Shown here piece by piece: positions 30,243-40,606 of a stretch of DNA of 64,000 nucleotides (positions are counted from its first letter, which is position 1; each line of letters opens with the position of its first letter). The stretch spans positions 4,588,001 to 4,652,000 of the forward strand of contig CP099419.1 in assembly GCA_024114885.1 (NCBI GenBank), in the 5' to 3' direction. The stretch is from Septoria linicola (Eukaryota > Ascomycota > Dothideomycetes > Mycosphaerellales > Mycosphaerellaceae). The translations under genes and the position numbers were made by a program. The notes beneath the pieces are model-generated. The model was not told where the DNA came from. It did no database searches and worked only from the letters and a program-made list of their open reading frames with translations.

Positions 30243-32243
30243 ATGGAGACCGGCACCACCCCCACCATCACCGCGGTGACCGATTCCACTGCTGCTGCCA
30301 AGCGCAAGCGAAGCCCTTCTGCAAGCTCGGTCTCTGCGCCTGTCGCAAAAGCCGCAAAGACGAGCAGCCAAATGAGCATCAACTACCTAGCCCGACAATC
30401 GCAAGACGACTTACCATTGATCAGCAAGGACGATACACTTCCGAACTTAATCCACTTGCTGTCGGCATATAGCAACATCCTCGACAGACACGAGTCGTTA
30501 GCCTCGAACTTGGGCGCGAGACCACTCGGACCTATACTAATCAAACGTTTTGAACGTTGCTTCGATTCTCCACCCAAGATCGTCGCTAGTCACCACAAGA
30601 ACGCTTCTGGCGATCCAGCAGAGACAAGTCACACCATCACCTGGCTGGAAGTCATCGAGTTCGCCCGTGCACATCCAGCTCAATTTACGCTCAGCACGTT
30701 CTCAGAGGGCAGAAGGGTCTGTCAGTTCTACTATCCACAGAAGCAACTTCGAGTTCAGATCAGCGAGGAGGATTTCCTGTTCATCAATAGTGGACGATGT
30801 CAGGAGCTGATCCCACCTCTGCCAATATGGGAGGACGAAGAGAAGGAGGTGGGCACTTGCGATGTGCTCGAGGCAAAGCTCAAGGAGCTCACGAATGCAG
30901 CGGATATGGTAGCCGCTCGAACCCGCCAGCTCAGCCACAGACTCAAAGGTCGACGTGTTGCGATACTCGAGAGGAGAGCGGAAGGGGGCAGTGGCACTCC
31001 AGCGAAGGCAAACGCACCTCAGACGACCACTGCGCATCCGTCGACCTCGGGCTCTGGCTTCAATGCTGTCAACGCAAGTATCACAAATGGCAGACCCGTG
31101 ACAGAACATGTGGAGCCCATACTCGGATCAAATGCTGCTGTCCGTACTGAGCTGCTTCGACACTTCGAAAGTCTGCCTCACAACCAGGGGCCGCCGAAGC
31201 TACACGCTAGGCATCATTCGACTACTGTCGGATTCGACGCAGCTCAACAGACACCCAAGACGACGGATTTCACAGGCCTGACCCAGAACGATGGCGCAAT
31301 GTCTACGACATCATCTCTGTCTCCTGTGCCGATCAATGTGCTGAATGACAGTCTTCCTTATGCGTCAGAGAGCAACCGAGCGAGTACCAGTAACTACACA
31401 CACCGGCCCTCGCTGAGCACCGGCAACCCTTACACTGGCAGTCATGCACCTTCCAAGCACAACTTTAGTCGCCCCCTGCCACCGGCGTTGGAAAGCAGCC
31501 AGCCTTTCCGTCCACTGTGTCAAGCACATATGGACAGCCTTCCTCGTGGTACTCGAGTCATCCCGCCTTGTGATCGATGTCGTCGACTACGTATGGATTG
31601 CGTCAAGAACCTGACATCTTGCGCCGGCTGTACGCGGAAGCATGCGCGCTGTCACTGGAGAGATGTCTCTCGTGAGGAACTCGGTGCTCTGGACCATATG
31701 ATGGACTCGGCTTATCCTGGAACAGGAGGATCCCCGAGTCATCCAACCAATGGCTTGAATGGCGATCATCACGACGAGAGTGATGACGATGAGAGCAATC
31801 CACTCGAAGATCTCGAGGCACTGGGCGAAAAGGAGGAACAAGAGAATCAAATTCGGGAGGATGAAGAAGGCTTGCGCAATGCAAAGGAGCTGGCGAGACA
31901 AGGCTGGGAGGACAGTCTTCGCGACAGCCAGCAAACCCAGGCTGTAGGTGGTCAGCTCGTTGAAGCAGTCGGCGTTCATGCCGACACAATTGAGAGCGCC
32001 AATGCTGCCGCCAAAGCAGAGTTGGCGATCAGCTCCACGGTCCACGGCGATGCAGCCGATCGACCTGCGCACAGTCCCGACAAGGAGGCCGAAGGCACAG
32101 CCCCTGCCCCGCCACCAACAGATGCCGCACCCATGTCACCCAAGATGTTGCACAATCCAGCGGTTATCAACGGCGGTTTCCGCGCCGTCAACGAGGTCAC
32201 CAGTATCGGCACCACGAACGGGACTGGTTGGCGAGCTATCTGA
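30243..32243 (+). CDS. protein with internal Zn2Cys6-type domain, 666 aa
   Basis: Intronless from ATG 30243 (METGTTP). A conserved-looking N-terminal region (about residues 60-260) contains HTITWLEVIEFARAHPAQFT and RVCQFYYPQKQLRVQISEED, then a basic helix. A Ser/Thr-rich linker leads to a zinc-binuclear-cluster-like motif starting at Cys443: CDRCRRLRMDC, then six residues to CAGC and six to a last Cys (C-x2-C-x6-C-x6-C-x2-C-x6-C). The C-terminal part is acidic (DDDESNPLEDLEALGEKEEQ). The cluster is internal rather than N-terminal, and no fungal transcription-factor middle homology region is evident. It is probably a nuclear DNA-binding regulator. An extended start at 30099 is possible but adds sequence that looks like leader. 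Confidence 0.82.
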   Translation: METGTTPTITAVTDSTAAAKRKRSPSASSVSAPVAKAAKTSSQMSINYLARQSQDDLPLISKDDTLPNLIHLLSAYSNILDRHESLASNLGARPLGPILIKRFERCFDSPPKIVASHHKNASGDPAETSHTITWLEVIEFARAHPAQFTLSTFSEGRRVCQFYYPQKQLRVQISEEDFLFINSGRCQELIPPLPIWEDEEKEVGTCDVLEAKLKELTNAADMVAARTRQLSHRLKGRRVAILERRAEGGSGTPAKANAPQTTTAHPSTSGSGFNAVNASITNGRPVTEHVEPILGSNAAVRTELLRHFESLPHNQGPPKLHARHHSTTVGFDAAQQTPKTTDFTGLTQNDGAMSTTSSLSPVPINVLNDSLPYASESNRASTSNYTHRPSLSTGNPYTGSHAPSKHNFSRPLPPALESSQPFRPLCQAHMDSLPRGTRVIPPCDRCRRLRMDCVKNLTSCAGCTRKHARCHWRDVSREELGALDHMMDSAYPGTGGSPSHPTNGLNGDHHDESDDDESNPLEDLEALGEKEEQENQIREDEEGLRNAKELARQGWEDSLRDSQQTQAVGGQLVEAVGVHADTIESANAAAKAELAISSTVHGDAADRPAHSPDKEAEGTAPAPPPTDAAPMSPKMLHNPAVINGGFRAVNEVTSIGTTNGTGWRAI

Positions 32244-34874
32244 ATGACTGATGAAGGAACAGAGATATGTCCGAGTTGATGAAGGCTACTGACAATCGGT
32301 AATATAGACGCCTAGACAGGCGACTATTTCGCAATTCACGAAGCACACAGCTAGACGGCACTTTCCGCATACCAATAGCCAGATGTAGTAACTCCTTCTC
32401 TGTAGCTGTGGTACAGACGTTGAGCCAGATCCCCACTGACGCCTGATAGTTGCCTGCAGAAGTGGAATTCTACGTGCAAAGCCAAGGCCAACAACCGCTC
32501 TCGCGGTCGTGTTGCAATGCCTGGCGATCCTACTTGGGATAGAGCACGAATCGCGTCGCCTCTCAGACTTTGCAGTATGGCAGCTGTGCTTATGTTACGA
32601 CAGACTCTAATCGGGCATGCCAACTGTGTGGAAATCCAATACGCTTTCAAGCACACCTATGTCTTGCATATTGCTGTCTGGTCCAGGTTATCATTGGTCA
32701 AAGCTATGGGCGATTCGTTTGTTACGCAGATGTAACAGCGGCCCGCCCAGGAACATCACCATTCATTTCGTCGCCCACACGAACATCAGGATCGAGATGT
32801 GGGCCTCAGTCTATGCGGAAAAGACCAGCTGCTGGACGTAGCGCGCCCCACAAAGCGGCGGCAGCGCAAGATAGACGCTGGCATCTCGAGATGCACGGCA
32901 TGGGTGATGCGGTTGCTGAAACATCAGTAGATGCATGGTATGGAGATCAGGAACGCGCAGCAGTAGCGTACCAGTAGCTTGATGCGGAGCGCTTGGGGAA
33001 GGTAAGCTGGGAAGCGGACGTTTATGCTTCGGATGTCATAGCCACGGGCTGTCGCAGAAACTCAATGCCATGCGATCTGTCGCCAAGTAGCTTTGAGGAT
33101 TCGGCTGCATTGTGGCATCCAAGGCTGAGCACTTCAGGGCAGTCACGAGATGTGTGTTTATTCTCCGACCGATGTCACCCATCAACCTCTTCGAGCAATG
33201 AGTGAGCATGCACGCTCCTTGCCGTCGATCATACCAAGTTGGGGCACATATTTGAGTGGAGAACATCTCGCCAGAAGTTGTCTAATCGTTGCTGAAGACC
33301 CGATCGCCGACAGCGGTCAACCCTGTACGACGGACGGGTGTGCGACCTCAGCACTATCCACCCACACCAGCAATCCGGCGCAACATTGGCATCATGATCG
33401 CTCATGACCAGGACTCTGGTTTTCGAAAGGACAAGCTCTCCAAAGGACTTACTTTCGAGGTTTACACGATCGACGTCAGATCTGGATCTCGCGAGACACG
33501 GGCGCCAGCATTGACATATGCCATCGTCCTTCAGATCTCGCGTGCTGCAACGGGTGTCTGCAGCGTGGCACTGTGCAAACCCGACACTGCAGGATGTCTT
33601 GCGCCACCAATGCTCTGCGCCGCCTAAAGTGGCCTCGGAGTGCATATCTTCAGTGCCGCCGCAGTGCAGAGCAAAAAAGACCCGCACGTCTATTCGTTGA
33701 CCAGTGATTGATGATCGACATTCATGTCGCGCAACACTGCATAATGCGGACCTCGGGACAGATCCGCAATGTCAACTTCATTGCTCACGAGTGTTCGGCG
33801 ACCTGGCCACCTGGATACTGTCTTCCAAAGGGTCCAATCGCTGCTCGATCATCCTCTGAAACAGTCTGTGCACTGTCAAGTAGCAGCGTGAACAGGGTCG
33901 TATTGCAGACCGCCTGTCCCATCAACACCAACTCGACATCATCACAATGTCTGCCAAGTGACCATTTGCATTAACCGTTGAGCACAGAATCAAATTGTCC
34001 AGCGCGCGACGCCTGTCAACTCGGGCGACGATCGGATTCAACGCCATACTTGCAGGACTCGGCTGGGTTTGCCGGTGCTATTGCATTCCATCACTGAGGC
34101 GCTCTATTCGGCTGACGTTGCAATGAGCTGGCCACCCTCCCAACGACATTTTGCTACCTCTGCCGAGTCACCGGAACGGTTAGGCTGTACAAGAAAACTT
34201 GGCTGCAAGGCGCTGGTCCCCGATCTCTACAGAGCGCATCACAAGTACTTATTCTCCGCAAGGTCCTGAGTCTCTGCCGTTGCCAAAGTCCAGTCTCACA
34301 CCATCCCGATTTTCAGGAACATCCCGAGAAGTCTTTCGTTCCTGACGCTGTACCATACTACCATTACACAGACACACATCCCTTGCGTGGGTTTCAGCAA
34401 TCCAGAGCTCAACTGCTGGAAATTAGGTTCGCCGCTTTTGCCTGAGGTCAGTATAGTTGAGCGATTCTCGAGGTCGGGTATGGTTGTACCTGGCATTTAG
34501 CTCTGCATCTGGACACTGCTGACTGGGCCAGTGAGCGCGTTGGCCAGGCCACCTTTCCGTGCCACCCTGACATAGTGCCTTCGTCGTAGGTTCCACGAGC
34601 ACTGGACAGACAGCGTAAAGATGCTGTTGTACAGTGGTGCGTTCGAGAGTCTCTTCTTATTCGGCCCCAGACAGATGTCCCCCATGCCCAAACGCCTCAA
34701 ACTCTAAAAGCCACACACTTTCCTCATCTGCTTCAGACTACACACGCTCCTTTGTCAATCAAGGTCATCTGTGCACTTGTCTACTTGGGTTGGAGGTCTA
34801 CTGTTCTGTGTGTCGACTCACACGGACAATGGCGTTATTGGATGGCATGCTAACGATGTCACGTAGTGAACGAA
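32244..34874. other. 2.6-kb non-coding stretch, probable long leader of the C2H2 gene
   Basis: No supported gene on either strand; frames are short and compositionally random. Towards the 3' end there is a CT-rich segment (about 34700-34790), and immediately before the C2H2 start a branch-like GCATGCTAACG and acceptor ACGTAG (ending 34866). This suggests a spliced 5' UTR or an upstream coding exon. Long complex leaders with short upstream frames are known for fungal developmental C2H2 regulators. Confidence 0.4.
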
Positions 34875-36353
34875 ATGTCTAGCAATTCGACGCCAAACCG
34901 CCCTAACCGTGGCATACTGGTGCCCGGTATCGACACTCACAGCGCTGTTGACCAGAAGTATCAACAGCCGCAGCAAGGTCGCGCCTTCTCGCCATGGCCA
35001 CCGACGCCCCAATCTGCCCAATCTGCTCAAGACTCTAGGCGTCCGTCGCTGGCATTTTCTGGCTACTCTGATGCATCGTACTCTGGACCATCGTCTGTGT
35101 CTAGCTTTTCGCAGCCTCCCACCCCAATGCATTCCATGGTGAACTCGGCCGAAAACTTCCACCATCAGTGGCACGATACGGCGGAGATGCACGTCGCTGT
35201 TCCGGATCCCATGGAGACCACGTGCACTCTGAGCCATGCGCTACCGATGTACAGTGCGTCGTTGCAGCCACATGGACTGCCATCGCTGGCTCAAAATATG
35301 TCACTGCACATACCAACTACTTCTACCGCGCGCAACAATGCGTGGCCATCGACGACAGTAGCGTCCTTCCATGCCAGCGTACAGTCCGGACTCGAGAAGA
35401 CCTTGTACCAGAGCACACAAGACCTTGGACAGCAGCACGCGGCTACTGCGTCGATGTATGCTAACCCTTCTGCATCCATGCCAGCACCGCTGCAGCAATC
35501 CGTATTCCCAGACTATGGTGGCCACCAATTGCCTCAAGTGATCGTGCCATCCCAGCTTGGTCCCCAAAACCACACGGAGCACTTCCATGGCTACGACCAA
35601 GACGAGGACATGACCCACGAGATTGCTCAGAGCTTTGAGTCAAACAGCTCTGATGCCTGGGAGGCGGTCGAGCCTCAAAGCCCGATGGAGGACTACCTCA
35701 GTCCCACCGATGATGGCTTCGACTTGATCAAGCAGGAGTTTGCCGCCTCGCCCTTTAGATCATCATTATATCGCAGTCGCAAAAGCCTGCCGGCTTTTAC
35801 ACAGAGTCGATTGCAGGCCAGCAGCGCAAAGAAGCCTCGAAAGGCAAGACACGGCCAGGTCTTTGGCCACTCTTTCAATGCTGGCATAGAGATCGAGTAC
35901 GCTGGACCTCACTGGACAATGGCTCCTGACGAGCATGGTCGGCTGCACATCCACACGAGCAGCACCAAGCCTATTAAACCTCACAAGTGTTTGTTCGAGA
36001 AGGACGATGGTGCCGTTTGTGGCGCTAGCTTCGACAGATCGGAGCACTTGAAGCGTCATGCAAAGTCCCACACCAACATACGCGAATACCCGTGCCCACT
36101 TCCGAAATGCACGAAGGAGGTTGGTCGATCTGATAACATGGTCCAACATTTGAGGACCCACCTGAAGCTGCCGCGAAAGGGAGCTCGTAACGACCATCAC
36201 GACTTGGTGCAGATCTGCAAATGCATACACGCGCATCCTGCATACGCTGATGACAAGAAAGGGATCAAGCTTATCGCCAACTTGCAGAAGGGAGAAGGTG
36301 GCGGTGCTCATCAGCACATGCGCGATGTCAACCGAAGGAGGACTTTGGGCTGA
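34875..36353 (+). CDS. C2H2 zinc-finger transcription factor, 492 aa
   Basis: ATG 34875; the three codons before it start with GTG. About 330 residues of Ser/Pro/Gln/His-rich disordered sequence, including an acidic segment (SPMEDYLSPTDDGFDLIKQE), are followed by a basic linker. Two adjacent C2H2 fingers come next: HKC..CGASFDRSEHLKRHAKSH and YPCPLPKCTKEVGRSDNMVQ..H with RTH. A basic tail (KLPRKGARNDHH) extends from the second finger. The paired fingers with 'RSEHLKRH' and 'RSDN' recall the BrlA/FlbC-type developmental regulators, but orthology cannot be settled from this. It should act in the nucleus. A possible splice acceptor just upstream of the ATG means a further N-terminal exon cannot be excluded. 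Confidence 0.88.
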   Translation: MSSNSTPNRPNRGILVPGIDTHSAVDQKYQQPQQGRAFSPWPPTPQSAQSAQDSRRPSLAFSGYSDASYSGPSSVSSFSQPPTPMHSMVNSAENFHHQWHDTAEMHVAVPDPMETTCTLSHALPMYSASLQPHGLPSLAQNMSLHIPTTSTARNNAWPSTTVASFHASVQSGLEKTLYQSTQDLGQQHAATASMYANPSASMPAPLQQSVFPDYGGHQLPQVIVPSQLGPQNHTEHFHGYDQDEDMTHEIAQSFESNSSDAWEAVEPQSPMEDYLSPTDDGFDLIKQEFAASPFRSSLYRSRKSLPAFTQSRLQASSAKKPRKARHGQVFGHSFNAGIEIEYAGPHWTMAPDEHGRLHIHTSSTKPIKPHKCLFEKDDGAVCGASFDRSEHLKRHAKSHTNIREYPCPLPKCTKEVGRSDNMVQHLRTHLKLPRKGARNDHHDLVQICKCIHAHPAYADDKKGIKLIANLQKGEGGGAHQHMRDVNRRRTLG

Positions 36354-36886
36354 TCTCCTTCTGCGTGAATCACTACGACAATAAGTAATGTGTGATGTGT
36401 CACATCACGAGGTGTATGCTCACCGATTTATCGAGGGCAACGAGCAACGAACATGGCAAGACAAAGCAACGAACAGGATATGGCGCGGCATCTTTGAACG
36501 GTTACGATTTCGGAATACCCACACGGCATGGGGGGCTCTCTTCGGTTTTTGAGTTGGACATTTATTCTATCTGGTGTTGAACAGGACAGATAAGTAGTAT
36601 CATCGTTGTTGGCATTGTACTCTGGTAACAGGCAAAGAGAAAAGACTGGGCGGCTTCATGGTCACAATGACTTTGGGTGGCGCTTCACGGCCGTGCTTTT
36701 CGGAAACATTAGTGTAACTCTAGTATGTAGTGTAGTGATGAAGAAGGGGAAGAAGGTGATGAGCAACGAGGACTGCGACGGCAGGTCTAGGATGCCACTT
36801 TGGCAAGAGCAATAAATATAACGCACGCTGCGGCGCTGTGCATGTTACCAAATGTCCCATGATCAGGCTCGAGATGTTTGCATCCT
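36354..36886. other. intergenic between convergent genes
   Basis: 533 bases between the C2H2 stop and the permease stop; 3' UTR-like, nothing else seen. Confidence 0.5.
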
Positions 36887-38407
36887 TCACGTCGTGTATC
36901 GAAAAGACTTGTCCTCCTTGTCAGTCATGTCTGCGCCATCCACGAATTCCTGCACTCCTCCTTCTTGACACTGCATCTGATCGCGCTTCTTGTTGTCGCG
37001 CCAGCACAAATACCAGTAGCTTGGAATGAAAACACACACGAGCCCCCAGTCGACCAGTGCGCAGATTACGCCTGCGCGATACCTTGGGGGCGCAGTCCAT
37101 AGCTGTGGAGCCGCAATACATCCGGTGCTGTATCCCACGAAGAACACAGCGTTCACAAATGCCTTCTTGGTGTTACCGCGGACGTTGCTCGCGGAGAGTG
37201 ACATGAGAAGGCTGAACTGCGAGCTGATGACCGAAGCGAGCCAGCTTGCCACGATCATGCCCCAACCCGCGTCCAGTGGCAGGACTGTGAGTAAGATGCA
37301 GCCCACAAGAGGCACGATACAGAGTAGCAGGACGACCATGTTACGTCTGTTCGGGAACCACAAACATCCAGCTATACCGACCCAGATGAATCCAATCTGA
37401 ATGGCTCCCGAAGGCGAGCCATAAAGTAAAGTCTGGCTAGAAGTGTATCCGAGATTCTTGATCACAAGACTTGCGAATGTCAGCACTGGCGAGCACATTG
37501 TGACCAAGATGCCGAACATGAAGACGTGGAAAGTCTTGATATCGAAACACGCTTCTGAGAACTGCTTCCAGGAGAAAGAGGTCTTGTCTCCTCCGTCGTG
37601 CTGCGAAGCTAGTCGTCTTGCGGCGACGATGCGCTCATCCGGCGAGAGAAACCAAGCTGAGTCCGGCCCCGTGGGCATCGCAATGAAGAAGAGTACACCG
37701 GCGAATATCGTGACCGCGCCGCACAGGAGGAACATAAGTCGCCAAGGTGCGATGGATAGGTGACTGAGATTCTCGCCAATTCCATACATCATTAGCGACC
37801 CAACGATCTGGGCGATTCCATTACACGTCACCCACATGCCAACACGCAAAGGATGCTCTTCCTTCTTGTACCAGATACTCGTGATTGTGATGAAAGCTGG
37901 ACTGACTGCTCCTTCTGTGAATCCGAGCAGACATCGGACCGCGGCGAAGCCGGCAAAGTTGTTTGGAACAGCGAGACACATGCAGACGCCTCCCCACAAG
38001 ATGATGGTAATCCCGACGAACTTGGCAATCGGGAAGCGGCTCATGAGGTAAATGAATGGCCATTCTGATGCGAGTTGCGCCAGGTAGAAACAGCTCGTGA
38101 GCCAGCTGTACTGATGTGAGGTAAGATTGAGATCCGTGAGAAGGCCGTAGACTGATGCGTAGGATAGTGATTGCTTGTCCAGATATTGAGTGAAGAATAC
38201 CAGGCACATCTGTAAGTGTCAGCTGTAGTGTCATGTGCTGGACAATTTGGCACCCACCATGGGGAGGACAATCAAGTCAATCTTCCGCAGCACTTTTCGC
38301 TCAGCTGCTTCGTCGATATCGTGAATACGAGCATGCTGGTAGTCGACATCGTTGCTGCCAATCTGCTCGATGGGCACTTTCTTCTCTTGCTCCTGTCCTG
38401 CTGTCAT
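36887..38407 (-). CDS. MFS transporter, ACS (allantoate permease) family, 490 aa
   Basis: Minus-strand exons 38407-38258 and 38209-36887, with a 48-bp intron (GTGGGT to TACAG). Exon 1 encodes a charged cytosolic N-terminus (HARIHDIDEAAERKVLRKID, then LIVLPM). Exon 2 begins inside helix 1 with MCLVFFTQYLDKQSLSYASV, the anion:cation symporter hallmark (D-K-x-x-L-x-Y-A). About 12 membrane helices follow, with RFPIAKFVG and RCLLGFTEGAVSPAF between helices 2 and 5 and an STG-type SNVRGNTKKAFVNAVFFVGY segment late in the protein. The family (Dal5, Tna1 and relatives) imports small organic anions such as allantoate, nicotinate or dipeptides. It is transcribed divergently from an amidohydrolase gene, which suggests uptake of that enzyme's substrate. 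Confidence 0.92.
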
Positions 38408-38955
38408 GGTAAGTCGACGCTCATGCGAACCCTGTTTACAAGCAAAGGAAAGTGGCTGATGTAGCAGTTTCCAACCTCAAGCTCACAAAGTGTACGAGCC
38501 CCGATAGGGCAAGCGACTAGCAGATCTTGTAGCACAGGATGGTTATTCGGCTGTCTTAACTTCGACCACCATTCTGTGATGGCTGTCAGGCTCGGATGGA
38601 TCTGTCCAGACTACGACAGTAGAGCCCTTCGACCGTACTGGACCAGTTCAGCGTTTCCGATCATCTTCGCGTTGCTACGATGCCACGCTCCCAGCACTTC
38701 TTCACGCGTCGTGGGAGCTTCGGCCGTTTCTTGCCCGCGACTAGGCTTGAGATCTCGTGACGTTGGCCGCAGACCAGATCGCCATAACGAACACTCTTAT
38801 CGCTCGATGAAGCAGACGCGATAACTCGCGACTGATGCTTCGATAACCTATTCATTGTTTGAAAACAATTGAAGTGCAGTCAAGACCGCGAAGAAAAAGA
38901 GTTTGAGCCACGGCCAGCACGGGCCACAAATCGCACCTTCTATCCGAACACCGCC
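38408..38955. promoter_or_regulatory. divergent promoter, permease / amidohydrolase
   Basis: 548 bases between start codons 38407 (minus) and 38956 (plus). No frame is supported. It is a candidate for shared regulation of the two flanking genes; no clear operator dyad was found. Confidence 0.4.
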
Positions 38956-40545
38956 ATGACAAACACCAATCTTCACCTTGACCTCAGAGTTGAGCAGCAC
39001 AGCGCAACAGCTGCAGAAGGCATGGCCAACCCATTGAAGCCCTGGACAGCAACGCCTCGAAAGCGGTATCGCTTGATCGACTGCAGACTGATTGGTGAGA
39101 GCTATGCCAATGAAAGACCATTGCAACGTGACTGATACTCTTAGACAGATCCTAAAGATGGCTCTCAGCACGAACATGTCACGATAGACATCAAAGATGG
39201 TCTGATCCATCGCATGACCAAACTGGACACTGGACCCTCGGGCCCCAACGACGAAGTGTTCAAATGGACAAACAACGAAAATATCACAATGATCAATCTC
39301 GAAGGCCGCTATGTACTACCTGGACTAATAGACTGCCATGTCCATCTTGCCACGCCTCCCGGCGAAGATGGCCTCAAGGACACGATGAATCAACATCCCG
39401 ATACAGCATTACTTCGCCAACCATATCTCGCGCGAGAGATCCTCAAGCGCGGATTTACGACGATTCGTGATTGCGGTGGAGCTGGACTGGCTCTCAAGGA
39501 AGCGCTGGCTGAAGGTCTTTATCCTGGGCCGAGATTATTCATTGCCGGTCACGGAATCTCGCAGACTGGTGGCCACGGCGACATGCGGTCATCAAAGGCC
39601 GATGAGTATGCATGTTGCGGCGGCCATACTCGTGGTCTCGGCCGTATCGCGGATGGTGTCGAGCAATGTCTACACGCAGCTCGCGAAGAGCTGAGACAAG
39701 GCGCCGACTTCCTCAAAGTGATGTTGTCGGGAGGTGTGGTGTCGCCGACAGACAAGCTCACTAATCTGCAATACACGCCAGAAGAGATTCGTGCGTTCAC
39801 GAAAGTGGCCAGCGATTCTGGTACTTGGGTGACAGCGCACGCCTACACTCCTGCTGCCATTCGAAACGCGGTCGAGAACGGAGTTCTGGGCATTGAGCAC
39901 GGTAATCTGATCGATGAGCCGACTGCGGAGTTAATGGCGAAGCACGGCGTGTTTCTGACTCCGACCCTGGTGAGTTTACAAATCATCCTTGTCATGGTCG
40001 ATCATACACTGCTCGGTCTCAAGCTGGGCAGTCCTTGCGACCGGCAAGAGAAGCCTTCGAAAGACTGAAGCTGACGATCACAGATCACGTACCAGACCAT
40101 GGCTAGCAAGGAATTCGGCAGCTTCCTCCCACCATCAATAGCCGCCAAGAATCTCCAGGTTCTGGAAGCCGGTCTGCGCAGCATTCAGATCGCAGACAAG
40201 GCAGGCGTGACGATATGCTACGGGACCGATCTTCTCGGCCCACTCGAAGTGATGCAAGCCAGCGAGTTCTCGTTGCGGAAGCAGGCAGGTCTGTCGAATT
40301 TGAAGATTCTGCAAAGCGCGACAGTGAACGCTGCACGTATGCTGCGGCAGGAGGACAAGCTCGGGCGCATCAAGGAAGGATATATCGCTGATCTGGTGAT
40401 CCTGAATGCGAATCCGTTGGAGGATATCGAGGTCCTGGCGCGGCCGCAGAAGCATCTTCTGGCTGTCATCAAAGATGGCAAGGTGCTTCACAGCAGGTGG
40501 TCAAAGCTGTTTCCAGACACGGAACAAAATGCTGTGCTGGAGTAG
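38956..40545 (+). CDS. metal-dependent amidohydrolase (imidazolonepropionase-like), 473 aa
   Basis: Exons 38956-39094, 39149-39969 and 40084-40545. The introns are 54 bp (GTGAGA to ACAG) and 114 bp (GTGAGT to CACAG). Amidohydrolase-superfamily metal site: HxH in LPGLIDCHVHLA (His110, His112), the bridging, normally carboxylated Lys236 in GADFLKVMLSGG, His277 in VTAHAYTP, His297 in GIEHGN, and Asp369 in CYGTDLLG. All five ligands are present. TTIRDCGGAG and ADLVILNANPLEDI are also typical of this group. Relatives hydrolyse cyclic amides, dipeptides or lactone-like substrates; the substrate here is unknown. The three exons join in frame with no missing element. The divergent permease upstream is the likely partner. 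Confidence 0.92.
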
Positions 40546-40606
40546 TCGCTCGCAGGTGTCCTGGAGCTTAGTGCCGGAATTAGAGTTGTGGCTGCTGATG
40601 TGACGC

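Noticed and set aside
33229..33687. 152-codon minus-strand frame in the 32.2-34.9 kb stretch
   Set aside because: Random composition, no domain, no consistent splice extension; not listed as a gene.
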